Positions 1 through 9,408 are shown, counted from the first letter of the stretch. The stretch is DNA of 49,240 nt from Oscillospiraceae bacterium (GCA_031253545.1 JAIRWH010000023.1:1-49240); one strand, 5' to 3'. Notes: a model not told the origin generated them from the sequence alone. Translations and numbers: made by a program.

Positions 1-1048
1 GGGGGGGGGGGGTTGGGGGGATGGAGGCGGGTTTGGTGGCTGAGGCGGGGGCGGCTTGGGTTTTCGGGAAGTAGCTGTCTTCGATTTGCTTGTTTTCGTC
101 GAAGCCCGTGGCGATGACTATGACGCGCATTTCATCGCTGAGGGAATCGTCTATGGTGGCGCCGAAGATGATGTTGCAGTCGTGGTGCACGGCGGTTTTA
201 ATCATGTTGGCGGCGATTTCCACGTCTTCCATGGCCATGTCGTGGTCGCCGGTGATATTGATAATCACGCCCTTGGCGCCGTTGATGGTGGTCTCGAGCA
301 GGGGGCTTTGGATGGCCATTTTGGCGGCTTCCTCGGCTTTGTTTTTGCCCGCGGCGCGGCCGACGCCGATGTGGGCGTAGCCGGCATCGCGCATGACGGC
401 GGAGATGTCGGCAAAGTCGAGGTTGATGAGCTGGGCTGTGTTTATGAGGTCGGAGATGCTTTGCACGGCTTGTTTGAGCACTTCGTCGGCAATCTTGAAG
501 CCCGTGGTGAAGGATATTTTCTCGGCGGTGACGTATTTGAGGCGTTCGTTGGGGATGATGATGAGGGAATCAACGCGGCTGCGCAGCTCCTCTATGCCGG
601 CTTCGGCGTGTTTCATGCGGCGCGGGCCTTCGAACAGGAAGGGCTTGGTGACGATGCCCACGGTGAGTACCCCGGCTTCGCGGGCCAAGTCGGCGATAAT
701 CGGGGCCGCGCCTGTGCCTGTGCCGCCGCCCATGCCCGCGGAGATGAAGACCATGTCTGTGCCTTCGAGGAGCTTCGCCACCACGGGGCGGCTCTCTTCC
801 ATGGATTTTCTGCCCACTTCCGGGTCGCTCCCCGCGCCCTTGCCGCCCGTGAGCTTTTCGCCGATTTGGATTTTGTGGGTGGCCAAGGCTTTTTTGAGGG
901 CTTGCCTGTCTGTGTTGACGGCGACCAATTCGGCGCTTTTCACGCCGTCTTCGCTCATGCGATTGACGACGTTGTTGCCGCCGCCGCCGACGCCGATGAC
1001 TTTTATGTTTACTACGCTCTCGTTGCCGCTGTCCATTTCAAACGCCAT
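1..1048 (-). CDS. ftsZ: Cell division protein FtsZ, 3' end cut off by the window edge
   Basis: Tubulin-like GTPase that polymerises into the cytokinetic Z ring at midcell. The 349 readable codons start with MAFEMDSGNE, contain the glycine-rich GVGGGGNN nucleotide-binding segment near residue 20 and the tubulin signature GGGTGTG near residue 107, and run through the whole GTPase and C-terminal subdomains. They then enter an Ala/Pro-rich linker (KPASIPPTPPP) in which the window ends, so the conserved C-terminal peptide that binds partner proteins is not visible. The ATG at 1048 has a good GGGAGG ribosome binding site and its own promoter in the 101-bp gap after ftsQ. No ftsA lies between ftsQ and ftsZ. 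The first 12 bases of the window are a G homopolymer, encoding proline codons on this strand. Confidence 0.97.
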   Translation of the reverse strand, partial: MAFEMDSGNESVVNIKVIGVGGGGNNVVNRMSEDGVKSAELVAVNTDRQALKKALATHKIQIGEKLTGGKGAGSDPEVGRKSMEESRPVVAKLLEGTDMVFISAGMGGGTGTGAAPIIADLAREAGVLTVGIVTKPFLFEGPRRMKHAEAGIEELRSRVDSLIIIPNERLKYVTAEKISFTTGFKIADEVLKQAVQSISDLINTAQLINLDFADISAVMRDAGYAHIGVGRAAGKNKAEEAAKMAIQSPLLETTINGAKGVIINITGDHDMAMEDVEIAANMIKTAVHHDCNIIFGATIDDSLSDEMRVIVIATGFDENKQIEDSYFPKTQAAPASATKPASIPPTPPP

Positions 1049-1083
1049 TGTGAAACCTCCCACGAAAACAGTATGCTCCTTGT

Positions 1084-1112
1084 ATTCTAACTCTATTTCG
1101 CCGCGAGGTCAA
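1084..1112 (-). promoter_or_regulatory. SigA-type promoter of ftsZ
   Basis: On the minus strand a TTGACC -35 (1107-1112) and a TAGAAT -10 (1084-1089) are separated by exactly 17 bp, about 36 bp upstream of the ftsZ start codon. It lies in the only sizeable gap of the division cluster, so ftsZ can be transcribed independently of the upstream genes. Confidence 0.7.
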
Positions 1113-1149
1113 GATGTATTTGCAATTTCGTTTGCCTGCGGCGGAGCGG

Positions 1150-1914
1150 CTAATCCCTTGGTGAGAGCAGCACGTTTTCTTCGCGCGCCACCGACACGTC
1201 GAGCAGCCAAGACCCCTCCCGGCCGTTTTTCAGCGCGTGGGGTATGTAGGAGAGCTTGTAGGCGTAGTCGTCGGGCATGCCTAAGCGTACCTCAAGCCTG
1301 CCCTCGTAGTCTAAGTAAACGTCGTATACCTTCTCCATGTTTATGGACTTGACGCTGCGCAGCAGGCCGGCTTCATCCAAGGCGGTAAGCAGGCGGCTGA
1401 GGGCGAGCAGCTTTTCCTGTTCGCCTTGCGGGAAGACCGCCTGCCGACCCGCGACGGGCGCTAAGAGCGTGACACCTGAGACCTCGGCGTATTCGGGTTT
1501 TTGGATGGCGGGTGTGGCTCCGAGCACGCGGACATTTTCGTCTAACATCCAATAATAGCCCATGTGCTTGACGACGCAGGCCGCGCGAGCTTCGGTCAGC
1601 TCGATAATCACCGTGCCGGGCAACTCGCGGCGGATGCTGACGCTTTCGACATACGGGAACTTACGGGATATGGCATCGGACGCTTTGAGCTTATCTATGA
1701 GGAAGATGTTTTTGCCGACGGTGATTTCGGACGCTTCGCGCGCGGCGGCGGGATTGACGAGGGCCACTCCGCGTATTTCTATTTCATTGATTCTGAAAAA
1801 CAACCCCGCCGACATGAGCGCGAGAGCCATGAACAGGCACACGGACACCAACGCCGCGGCGAAACCCAGACGGCGGCGGCCGTAGCGCGGCTCGCGCTGT
1901 TTTTTGCGCCTCAT
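1150..1914 (-). CDS. ftsQ: Cell division protein FtsQ/DivIB
   Basis: Bitopic membrane protein of the divisome that links the Z ring to septal peptidoglycan synthesis. The 254-residue product has a basic cytoplasmic start (MRRKKQREPRYGRRR), one transmembrane helix at about residues 17-37, and then an extracytoplasmic POTRA-like domain beginning FFRINEIEIRG, followed by the conserved pattern FPYVESVSIRRELPGTVII. The ATG at 1914 overlaps the murG stop codon as ATGA, which indicates translational coupling and rules out the longer upstream reading frame. Position between murG and ftsZ is standard for this family. Sequence conservation of FtsQ is low, so the call rests on the POTRA pattern, topology and context together. 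Confidence 0.88.
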   Translation of the reverse strand: MRRKKQREPRYGRRRLGFAAALVSVCLFMALALMSAGLFFRINEIEIRGVALVNPAAAREASEITVGKNIFLIDKLKASDAISRKFPYVESVSIRRELPGTVIIELTEARAACVVKHMGYYWMLDENVRVLGATPAIQKPEYAEVSGVTLLAPVAGRQAVFPQGEQEKLLALSRLLTALDEAGLLRSVKSINMEKVYDVYLDYEGRLEVRLGMPDDYAYKLSYIPHALKNGREGSWLLDVSVAREENVLLSPRD

Positions 1915-3050
1915 GCCTTCCCTCCCCTTTTCTTTTCGCACATTTGCGCTATGATGCCGCAGACTCTGTCTGCGGCATCGGGAACGGCCGCGCTGCGCAG
2001 CGCGGCGCTCATGCGCGCGACGGTGTCGGTTGAAAACAACAGCGCGCGGATGTCGGCATGCAGCGCGGCGGCATCTATGCCGCTCTCGGTACGCACGAGC
2101 ACCCCGCCCGTCTTTTCCAATTCGCGGGCGTTGGTTTCTTGGTGCCCCCGTGTGACATTGGGGCTGGGCACGAGTATGGCGGGCAAGCCGCAGGCGGTGA
2201 GCTCGCCGAGGGTGGATGTGCCGGCGCGCGAGAGGAGGAGGTCGGACGCCGCCATTATCGCGGGCATATTGTGGAAATATTCGCTGATACGGATATGCGG
2301 GTGGGTTTCGGCGGTTATCCCCTTTTCGCGCAGCAGCCGCGGAAACCACTGGTAATACGCCTTGCCCGTGGCCATGAGCACCTGCGTGTCGCCGTCGCGG
2401 GCTATGAGCGTGATTACGTCCGCCATGACGCGGTTCATGTCGCGCGCGCCGAGCGAACCGAACGCCACGGCCAATACCGGCCTGTCGTCTAACCCCAGCG
2501 ACTTTTTTGCCGCTTGCTTGTCCGGGCGGTAAAACGCGCTCCGCACGGGAGTGCCCGTGAATATCACGTTACCCGGTCGGGGATAACGCTCCCGCGCGCC
2601 GTCAAAGCCCGTTAATACGCGGTCAACGCGCTTTGCGAGCAATTTTGTGGTGAGGCCGGGGAAGACGTTGCTCTCGTGCGTGAGCGTGGGCAGACCCATT
2701 GCGGCGGCTTTTCGCAAGACGGGGTAGCTGACGTAGGCACCCGTGCCCACAACCACATCCGGGGCAAAGGCCTTGATGATTCGCGCGGATTGCCGGAAAG
2801 CGCCCGCGAGCAAGGCCGCGCTTTTTATGTTTTTCACCGCGGCGGACGGTGTGAGCCTGTGGACGAGATTGCGTACCTTGATGTATTCCGCGTCAAAACC
2901 CTCTTTGGGTATGAGCTGCCGCTCCATGCCCCCGACCGCTCCGACGAAGAGCACGGCGCAGTCCGGGTGCAGCTCGCGCAGACGCTGCGCCACGGCTATG
3001 GCGGGGTTGATATGGCCGCCTGTGCCGCCGCAGGCAAAAAGCACCTTCAT
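1911..3050 (-). CDS. murG: MurG, lipid II-forming N-acetylglucosaminyltransferase
   Basis: Transfers GlcNAc from UDP-GlcNAc onto lipid I (undecaprenyl-pyrophosphoryl-MurNAc-pentapeptide) to make lipid II on the inner face of the membrane. The 379-residue protein has the GT-B fold signatures: GGTGGHINPA near residue 10 and the UDP-GlcNAc-binding segment LLSRAGTSTLGELTACGLP near residue 270. Length is normal for the family. The ATG at 3050 overlaps the ftsW stop (ATGA), and its own stop overlaps the ftsQ start, so ftsW-murG-ftsQ appear translationally coupled. Confidence 0.97.
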   Translation of the reverse strand: MKVLFACGGTGGHINPAIAVAQRLRELHPDCAVLFVGAVGGMERQLIPKEGFDAEYIKVRNLVHRLTPSAAVKNIKSAALLAGAFRQSARIIKAFAPDVVVGTGAYVSYPVLRKAAAMGLPTLTHESNVFPGLTTKLLAKRVDRVLTGFDGARERYPRPGNVIFTGTPVRSAFYRPDKQAAKKSLGLDDRPVLAVAFGSLGARDMNRVMADVITLIARDGDTQVLMATGKAYYQWFPRLLREKGITAETHPHIRISEYFHNMPAIMAASDLLLSRAGTSTLGELTACGLPAILVPSPNVTRGHQETNARELEKTGGVLVRTESGIDAAALHADIRALLFSTDTVARMSAALRSAAVPDAADRVCGIIAQMCEKKRGGKA

Positions 3051-4174
3051 ACGCCTGTTTCCCCCGTTTGTAACCTGATTTGCCGGGATACCGCGAGCAC
3101 GATACCGGTTTCCGCGAGCATCATGAGCAGGGCTGTGCCGCCGTAGGAAAAAAACGGCATGGATATGCCGGTGACGGGAATGAGGTTGGTAACCACCGCC
3201 ACGTTGAGGAAGGTTTGCAGGGCGATGTGGCTTGTGACACCGATGGCGAGCAGCGAACCGAAACGGTCGCGGGCGCGGGCGGCTATCCAGTAACCGCGCA
3301 GCACGAGGAAGAGGAAGAGTGTGAGTACCGCCATTGTGCCCACGAAGCCCAACTCTTCGCAAACGATGGCGAATACGAAATCATTGTGCTGCTCCGGCAG
3401 GTAGAGCAGCTTTTGCCTGCTTTTACCCAACCCGAGGCCGAACATGCCGCCCGAACCTACGGCGAGGAGCGACTGGATAATCTGGTAGCCCTTGCCTTGC
3501 GGGTCGAGCCACGGGTTCCTCCAAATGGCGATGCGCTGCTGCGCGTACGGCATGGTGGTGACGATGAAGATACCGCCGAGCGTTGCCACAAGCGCCCCGG
3601 CGGCAAAGTACCTCAGGCGTGTGCCGCCGCAAAAGAGCAATACCGCGCCGACACCCACCGTGAGGACCGCGCCGGAGAGGTGGGGTTGCAGCACTAAAAG
3701 CCCGGCGACGGCCGCCAAGATGCCGAAAAACGGCAGTACGCCGTGGCGAAAAGTGGACATCTTTTCCCCGTATGCGGTAATCATTGCCGAAAACAGCACG
3801 ATGACACCGATTTTTACTATTTCGGACGGCTGCACGGATATGCCGAACACGTTTATCCAGCGCCGGGCGTTGTTGCGGCTTTCGCCGATGAAGGGCACCA
3901 AGGCCATGAGTACCATTGCCACGCTCATCAACGGGATGGAGAGGGCGCGAAAGTATTGGTAATTGACGCGCGAAACCAAGAGCATGACCGCCCAGCCGAG
4001 CAGGAGGTACGGCCCTTGCCGTGTGAAGAAGTATGTGGGCGAGTTGAAGCGTTCGCTTGCCGTGGCGTAAGAGGCGGAAAACATCATAATCAGCCCGATG
4101 ACGGAGATGACGACAACAAGGATGAGATAGGGCAAATCCATTGGCAACAGGCGCGGCTTTACACGTTCAGACAA
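3047..4174 (-). CDS. ftsW: FtsW, SEDS-family septal peptidoglycan polymerase
   Basis: Multi-pass SEDS protein that polymerises lipid II at the septum together with a class B penicillin-binding protein. About ten hydrophobic segments are visible, with family patterns MMFSASYAT near the first helix, PHLSGAVLT mid-protein, NDFVFAIVCEELGFVG and the terminal PVTGISMPFFSYGG loop. I chose a TTG start at 4174 because it follows a GGGGGTAAGG stretch and gives a basic cytoplasmic leader (MSERVKPRLLP) before helix 1; the alternative ATG at 4141 has no clear ribosome binding site and would remove that leader. With the TTG start the gene overlaps the end of mraY by 16 bases. RodA and SpoVE are paralogues; the position in the cluster favours FtsW. 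Confidence 0.9.
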   Translation of the reverse strand: MSERVKPRLLPMDLPYLILVVVISVIGLIMMFSASYATASERFNSPTYFFTRQGPYLLLGWAVMLLVSRVNYQYFRALSIPLMSVAMVLMALVPFIGESRNNARRWINVFGISVQPSEIVKIGVIVLFSAMITAYGEKMSTFRHGVLPFFGILAAVAGLLVLQPHLSGAVLTVGVGAVLLFCGGTRLRYFAAGALVATLGGIFIVTTMPYAQQRIAIWRNPWLDPQGKGYQIIQSLLAVGSGGMFGLGLGKSRQKLLYLPEQHNDFVFAIVCEELGFVGTMAVLTLFLFLVLRGYWIAARARDRFGSLLAIGVTSHIALQTFLNVAVVTNLIPVTGISMPFFSYGGTALLMMLAETGIVLAVSRQIRLQTGETGV

Positions 4175-5112
4175 AACCTTACCCCCGGCCACGCGGCCGC
4201 GCACAAGAGCGCCGTGAGGGCGCTCGCGCACAGCACGATTTTTACCTCGCCCCAACCGCAAAGCTCAAAGTGGTGGTGCAGCGGCGCCATCTTGAATATG
4301 CGCTTGCCGCCCGTGAGCTTAAAGTAGGCTACTTGGAGCACGACCGAGGCTATTTCCAGCACGTATACCAAGCCGACCGCGAACAAAAGCGGCTCCAAGC
4401 CCGATATGAGGGCCATGCAGCACAATGCCCCGCCTATGAAGAGCGAGCCTGTGTCGCCCATGAAGACACGCGCCGGGTGAGAATTGAAGAACAAAAAACC
4501 TGTCAGCCCGCCCGCTAAGGCGGCGGCGAAGAGCGAAAGACCGCCTTTGCCCGCGAGGAAAGCCGCCGCGGCGAAGAAGCAGGCTATGGGGAGCGTGACA
4601 CCGGAGAGCAGGCCGTCTAAACCGTCTGTGAAGTTGACCGCGTTGACCGTGCCCACGATGAACGGCAGGGCGAGGGCGCAGTAGAGCCAAGTATTATTCG
4701 GGGTTACGAGGCCGAAAAAGAGCAAAGCCGCCAGGAGCAGCGCCGCCGCCCCGAATTGCAACAGCAGTTTGGGCAGGACTCTCAGGCCGAGGTTTCGCTT
4801 GCCCCTGATTTTGCGGTAATCGTCCGTAAAGCCTATGGCACCGAACGCGGCGGCGGACAGCAACGCGACGATGTGGGAATAATCGCCGCCCGTAAACAAC
4901 CGCCACCCCGCCGCCGCGCAGGCGAGCGCCGTGCCGGCGATGAACAGCGCGCCGCCGGCGGTGGGTGTGCCGGCTTTGGACATATGGCGGGCGGGGCCTT
5001 CCTCGCGGATGCTCTGGCCGATTTTCTTCTTCCGCATGTACGGGACAAAGAAAAGCGCGGTCAGCACCGTGACGGCAAGGGAGATTGCCGCGCCGAGGAG
5101 CGGGCTAAGCAT
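4159..5112 (-). CDS. mraY: MraY, phospho-MurNAc-pentapeptide translocase
   Basis: Polytopic membrane enzyme that transfers phospho-MurNAc-pentapeptide from the UDP precursor to undecaprenyl phosphate, giving lipid I. The 317-residue product shows the hallmark motifs in order: PTAGG near residue 50, DDYRK, the Mg-binding NFTDGLDGL near residue 160, FMGDTGSL near residue 215, and the HHHFE triplet near residue 280. About ten membrane helices are visible. The start overlaps the end of murE by 8 bases. In many Firmicutes murF precedes mraY and murD follows it; neither is present here. Confidence 0.97.
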   Translation of the reverse strand: MLSPLLGAAISLAVTVLTALFFVPYMRKKKIGQSIREEGPARHMSKAGTPTAGGALFIAGTALACAAAGWRLFTGGDYSHIVALLSAAAFGAIGFTDDYRKIRGKRNLGLRVLPKLLLQFGAAALLLAALLFFGLVTPNNTWLYCALALPFIVGTVNAVNFTDGLDGLLSGVTLPIACFFAAAAFLAGKGGLSLFAAALAGGLTGFLFFNSHPARVFMGDTGSLFIGGALCCMALISGLEPLLFAVGLVYVLEIASVVLQVAYFKLTGGKRIFKMAPLHHHFELCGWGEVKIVLCASALTALLCAAAWPGVRFCLNV

Positions 5113-6541
5113 CTTCGTTTCTCCAGTACGCCGCCACTATTTCCCTCTCGTCCATTGGGTAGCGCGCGCCGTGGATTTCCTGGTACATCTCGTGGCCTTT
5201 GCCGCACAACGCCACCATGTCTCCCGGCTTTGCCATGCCAAGCGCCGTGAAGATGGCTTCGCGGCGGTCCGGGACGGTGATGTGGCCGCCGCCGGGCATG
5301 CCCGCCGTGATGTCGGCTATGATTTTTACCGGGTCTTCCGCGCGCGGGTTGTCTGACGTGACTATGACTGTGTCGGAGAGGTTTTCGGCGATTGCGCCCA
5401 TCTTCGGGCGTTTTTCCCTGTCGCGGTCTCCCCCGCAGCCGAATACCGTGATGAGGCGGCCGACGGCGAGCGGACGCAGCGCGGAGAGGACTTTTTCCAG
5501 CGCGTCCGGCTTGTGGGCGTAATCTATGATGATGTCTATTCCCGCGGGGTTGGCCACCTTCTCCATGCGCCCGCACACGGGCGGTATGCCCTCTATGATT
5601 GTTGCCGCTTCTTCCGGCGGTATGCCCAATCCCGACGCGGCGCGTGTTGCCGCCAATATGTTGTATACCGTGAACAAACCGGGTGTGCCCCAACGCATGT
5701 GGGTTTTTTGACCCTCGAAACAGACGGTGAAGTCCACGCCGCCGGGCGCGCTGACCACGTTTTCGGCTTTCATTTGGGCGGCGGAGTCCACGGCGTAATC
5801 TCCGAGAGAGTATGTATCTTTAAGCCTTTTCCCGTATAAATCATCTGAATTGACATATCCATGTGTGCATTGCTCAAACAGTAACGCCTTGGACCGGAAG
5901 TAATTTTCCATGTTTTTGTGGTAATCGAGGTGCTCGTGGGAGAGGTTGGTAAACACTGCCGTGTGGAAATGGATGCCCGCCACGCGCTTTTGCTCCAAGG
6001 AGTGCGACGACACTTCCATAACACAGTGCGTGCAGCCTTCGTCGGCCATTTCGCGTAACAGGGAGTGGAGTTGCACGGCATCGGGCGTGGTGTGGTGTGA
6101 CGGCGTTTCCCTGCCCGCGAAGAGTATGTGGTTGGTGCCGATGAGCGCGGGCACGGCACCGGGCATTTTGGCGAGCAGGGCATATAACAGGTGCGTGACT
6201 GTGGTCTTTCCGCTTGTGCCCGTGACACCGACCATTGTCATTTCTCTTGACGGATGGCTAAAAAAGGCTGAATTGAGCCTGCCGAGCGCTTCTTTTGTGT
6301 CCGGCACCACAACGTATGGCACGGCGTGGGTGAGCGGCTTTTCCGTGACTACAACGGCGGCGCCCTGTTGCAAAGCCTTGGGGATATATATGTGCCCGTC
6401 GTGCTCGCTGCCGGAAACGGCCACAAAAAGCCCTCCCGGCTCCACGAGGCGCGAGTCGTTGTATACGCCGGTAATGTCCGTGTCGAGGTCCGCGTTTGTT
6501 TCCATGGACTCCAATTCCATAATCAATTCCAACAGGCGCAT
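5105..6541 (-). CDS. murE: MurE, UDP-MurNAc-tripeptide ligase, meso-DAP type
   Basis: Cytoplasmic Mur ligase that adds the third stem amino acid to UDP-MurNAc-L-Ala-D-Glu using ATP. The ATP-binding loop VTGTSGKTT lies at residues 106-114. The C-terminal domain contains TSDNPRAEDP near residue 396; DNPR at this position is the known specificity motif for meso-diaminopimelate, whereas lysine-adding enzymes differ here. This predicts a meso-DAP cell wall. Other conserved segments are EVSSHSL and DYAHKPDALE. At 478 residues the length is normal. It starts 2 bases after the end of the penicillin-binding protein gene. Confidence 0.96.
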   Translation of the reverse strand: MRLLELIMELESMETNADLDTDITGVYNDSRLVEPGGLFVAVSGSEHDGHIYIPKALQQGAAVVVTEKPLTHAVPYVVVPDTKEALGRLNSAFFSHPSREMTMVGVTGTSGKTTVTHLLYALLAKMPGAVPALIGTNHILFAGRETPSHHTTPDAVQLHSLLREMADEGCTHCVMEVSSHSLEQKRVAGIHFHTAVFTNLSHEHLDYHKNMENYFRSKALLFEQCTHGYVNSDDLYGKRLKDTYSLGDYAVDSAAQMKAENVVSAPGGVDFTVCFEGQKTHMRWGTPGLFTVYNILAATRAASGLGIPPEEAATIIEGIPPVCGRMEKVANPAGIDIIIDYAHKPDALEKVLSALRPLAVGRLITVFGCGGDRDREKRPKMGAIAENLSDTVIVTSDNPRAEDPVKIIADITAGMPGGGHITVPDRREAIFTALGMAKPGDMVALCGKGHEMYQEIHGARYPMDEREIVAAYWRNEDA

Positions 6542-6543
6542 GG

Positions 6544-8910
6544 TTATCCCCTTCTCCTGCCGCTCACGCTGCCCGCGTCGTCTACGGAGTTATCGCGGAA
6601 CTCCACCTCGATAATCGAGCCGAACGGGGTGCTCTCACCCGGAGAGACCGCTTGGAACGCCGCTTTCAGCGCCGCGTCGTCGGTGCCGAAGGCGCCGGTC
6701 GGCCGCATGAAAAGGCCTAAGTCGGCAAGTATGGCGTTGGCTTGCGAAAAGGTCTTGCCGGTGAGGTCCGGCATGAGTACCGGCTCCATATCGTCTAAAC
6801 CCGCTTCGGTAAAAAGCATGACCTTCGAGGCGGCGGTCAGCGCAATGCCGCTTACCGGGATTTGGCTCACGACCACGCTGCCCTCGCCGTAGATTTTGTA
6901 ATCGAGGCCGATGTTTGTGAGCGAGACTATGGCTTGCGAGAGGGCTTTGCCCGTGACGCCCGGGGTCTTTATGTCGCGGGCCGACAACTCTTCGTCCGAA
7001 TAACGGGGCGCGACGCCCAAATACGGCAACACGTCGGCGAATATGCGCCCCGCCACCGGCGCGGCCATATACCCGCCGCTGCGCAGAGACGCGGGCCCGC
7101 CCGGTTCGTCGAGCACGATGAGCACGGCAACCTGCGGGTCGTCGGCGGGCGCGAAGCCCACAAAAGACACCACATATTTGCCTTCGGAGATGTCGTTGCC
7201 GTTTTTATCCCAAAGGTCACGCTTTTGCGATGTGCCCGTCTTGCCGGCCACACGGTAGCCTTTCACATAGGCGTTTTTTCCCGTGCCTTCCGACACCACG
7301 CCCTCCAAGAGCGCGCACATAAGTTTTGAGGTTTCCGCGGATATTACCTGCCGCACCACCGTGGGTGTGTTTACCGCGCTGCGCGCGCCGTTGCCGCCGA
7401 TGGCTTCGCCGACGATGTACGGCTGCATGAGGTAGCCGCCGTTGGCCACGGCGGCTACGGCCGTGATGAGCTGTATGGGCGTAATCTTGAATGTTTGGCC
7501 GAAGGCGTAGGTGGCTTGGGTGGAGACTTGGGTGGAGAACGCTTCCCATGTGTGGAACAGGCCGAGGTTGGACGCTTCGCCCATAACGTCTATGCCGGTG
7601 CGCTCCATGAACCCGAACGCCCGCATGTAGTGGTAGAACTTCGCCGCGCCGACTTTCGCGCCGATGGCTATGTAGGCGGGATTGCAGGAATTGCAGATTG
7701 TTTCGGCGAAAGTGAGCGAACCGTGGCCGTTGCGCTTATGGCAGCGGATGTCGAAACCGCCCACATCGTGGACTATGCCCGTGCAGACGAATATGTCTTT
7801 TTCGATGTCCACGGCTTTTTCCTCCACGGCTATTGCCGCCGTGAATATCTTGAATGTGGAGCCGGGTTCATAGGGGTCGCTGACCGCCTTGTTGCGCCAT
7901 TGGGCTCTTTGGGCGGCGGCGAGGTAGGCGCGGTATTCTTCGCCGGAGAGGGCGGCAAGCTCCGCCAGCGCGGTTTTGTCGGAAACGGCTTGATAATTGT
8001 TGAGGTCGTAGTCGCCTTTTGTGGCCATGCCGAGTATGGCGCCGGTTTTTACGTCCATGACGATGCCGCAGCCGCGGTTTTGCACGGAGTTTTCCCGCAT
8101 GGCCATTTCCAAGTGCCTCTCCAACGAACGCTGCACCGTTTCGTCTAACGTGAGCACAAGGCTCTTGCCGTTGGATACGTCGTAGACCATTTCGTATTGC
8201 AGGGGCGCGACCTGACCGCTGCGGTCGTTGACCGCGACTATGTGGCCCGATGTGCCCGTGAGCAGAGCGTCGTATTTGGATTCGAGACCGTCTAATCCCC
8301 TGTTGTCGCTGCCCACAAAGCCTATGACTTGCGCCGCGAGGTTGGAGTATACATAGTAGCGTTTTGAGTCCGGTTCCGTCTTTATCATGCGGGAAAAGCC
8401 GTTTTTGACAATGAACGCGCGCACCTCGTCGGCCTTCTCTTTGTCAATTTTACGGGCCACGGTCACGTTTTTTGTGCCCTGCTTCTTTGTGGCCTCATAG
8501 ATAACGGCGTGGTCTATGTCCAATATCTCCGAAAGACCCTTGGCTATGAGCGAGGCCTGCGCGTCGTTTTCTATGTTGGACGGGTCTATGCCCACCGTCT
8601 CGGCGTTTTGGCTGGAGGCGAGCAAGTTCATGTTCCTGTCGTATATGCTGCCCCTGACGGCATCTATTCCCGTGGAGTCGGTATGCTGCGCGTTGGCTTT
8701 GCCTTGCAGTTCCCCGCGAAGGTTTACCTGTATTTCGTACAGCCTCACGCCCAACACGGCGAAGATGCCCACACCCAAAAGCGCGACAAGGAGCATGACG
8801 CGCCATGTGACCCTGTTGGCGGATTTGCGGGAGGGCGCGTCCGGCGTTTCCGCCATATCCGGCATATTTTCCCCGGCAAGCGCGCCGGGTTTGCCTTGCC
8901 CGTCTTCCAT
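6544..8910 (-). CDS. Class B penicillin-binding protein with PASTA domains (FtsI/SpoVD-like)
   Basis: Membrane-anchored peptidoglycan transpeptidase that cross-links septal wall. The 788-residue protein has a cytoplasmic N-terminus, one transmembrane helix at about residues 37-57, a dimerisation domain starting AVRGSIYDRN, and the transpeptidase domain. Its three catalytic motifs are visible: SxxK in PGSTFK (nucleophile Ser351), SxN as SCN in NSCNPAY, and KTG in VAGKTGTSQ. Two PASTA-like repeats follow near the C-terminus (PGVTGKALSQA and PDLTGKTFSQA). Two PASTA repeats resemble vegetative PbpB/FtsI, while SpoVD is the sporulation paralogue; this is the only such gene in the cluster, so it probably serves vegetative division. 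Confidence 0.93.
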   Translation of the reverse strand: MEDGQGKPGALAGENMPDMAETPDAPSRKSANRVTWRVMLLVALLGVGIFAVLGVRLYEIQVNLRGELQGKANAQHTDSTGIDAVRGSIYDRNMNLLASSQNAETVGIDPSNIENDAQASLIAKGLSEILDIDHAVIYEATKKQGTKNVTVARKIDKEKADEVRAFIVKNGFSRMIKTEPDSKRYYVYSNLAAQVIGFVGSDNRGLDGLESKYDALLTGTSGHIVAVNDRSGQVAPLQYEMVYDVSNGKSLVLTLDETVQRSLERHLEMAMRENSVQNRGCGIVMDVKTGAILGMATKGDYDLNNYQAVSDKTALAELAALSGEEYRAYLAAAQRAQWRNKAVSDPYEPGSTFKIFTAAIAVEEKAVDIEKDIFVCTGIVHDVGGFDIRCHKRNGHGSLTFAETICNSCNPAYIAIGAKVGAAKFYHYMRAFGFMERTGIDVMGEASNLGLFHTWEAFSTQVSTQATYAFGQTFKITPIQLITAVAAVANGGYLMQPYIVGEAIGGNGARSAVNTPTVVRQVISAETSKLMCALLEGVVSEGTGKNAYVKGYRVAGKTGTSQKRDLWDKNGNDISEGKYVVSFVGFAPADDPQVAVLIVLDEPGGPASLRSGGYMAAPVAGRIFADVLPYLGVAPRYSDEELSARDIKTPGVTGKALSQAIVSLTNIGLDYKIYGEGSVVVSQIPVSGIALTAASKVMLFTEAGLDDMEPVLMPDLTGKTFSQANAILADLGLFMRPTGAFGTDDAALKAAFQAVSPGESTPFGSIIEVEFRDNSVDDAGSVSGRRRG

Positions 8911-8917
8911 TCGCCGG

Positions 8918-9397
8918 CTACCTCAAAAACTCAACAAGCCTGCCATACGCGTCTTTCGCGGAGTCTTTGACGGTTTCCCAAAAGCCGGGGTCTTCGTAGG
9001 AAATCGCCGCGTCGGCGCGGGTTAAGTCCACATACTGTATATCTTCGGCGCTCGGCTTTACCATGCCGTATTCCTCAACGGCCTTTCTTTCGAGCGCGTG
9101 CAAGTCAACGCGTTCCTCCGCTTTTTTCTTCAGCTGCGCGTTTTCCTTTTTCAGGGCGTACAGTTCCGCCTGCTGCTTGCCCGTGTATACGGTGAGCTCC
9201 GACAGGCGCATATAGTTGTATACGATGTAGAGGGTGGTGCAGGCGATAACGGCGAAGAAGAATACGGCGGGCAACGACAGCGCGGCGCGGCGCGTATGCG
9301 CGCGGCGCTCCGCTTTGTGCTCCTCCCTCCGCAGCCCGCGTTCGCGCGTGTGCCGGGGCAGAGCGCCGGTATTCGGAAATGTGCGGACAGCGTCCAT
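8918..9397 (-). CDS. ftsL: FtsL-like septum protein (DivIC superfamily)
   Basis: Small bitopic divisome protein, 159 residues. It has a basic cytoplasmic region (about residues 1-40, rich in Arg), one transmembrane helix (LPAVFFFAVIACTTLYIVY), then a coiled coil with heptad spacing (ELYALKKENAQLKKKAEERV), and a short tail. That topology, and the position between rsmH and the penicillin-binding protein gene, are characteristic of FtsL; the sequence itself is poorly conserved across bacteria. The ATG at 9397 is preceded by GGGGAG at a suitable distance, 11 bases after the rsmH stop. Confidence 0.85.
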   Translation of the reverse strand: MDAVRTFPNTGALPRHTRERGLRREEHKAERRAHTRRAALSLPAVFFFAVIACTTLYIVYNYMRLSELTVYTGKQQAELYALKKENAQLKKKAEERVDLHALERKAVEEYGMVKPSAEDIQYVDLTRADAAISYEDPGFWETVKDSAKDAYGRLVEFLR

Positions 9398-9408
9398 GCC
9401 AAACTCCC

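Noticed and set aside
56-1352. Long open frames on the plus strand opposite ftsZ and ftsQ
   Set aside because: They are antisense shadows of GC-rich coding sequence, with low-complexity composition and no family motifs; the minus-strand frames are unmistakably FtsZ and FtsQ.
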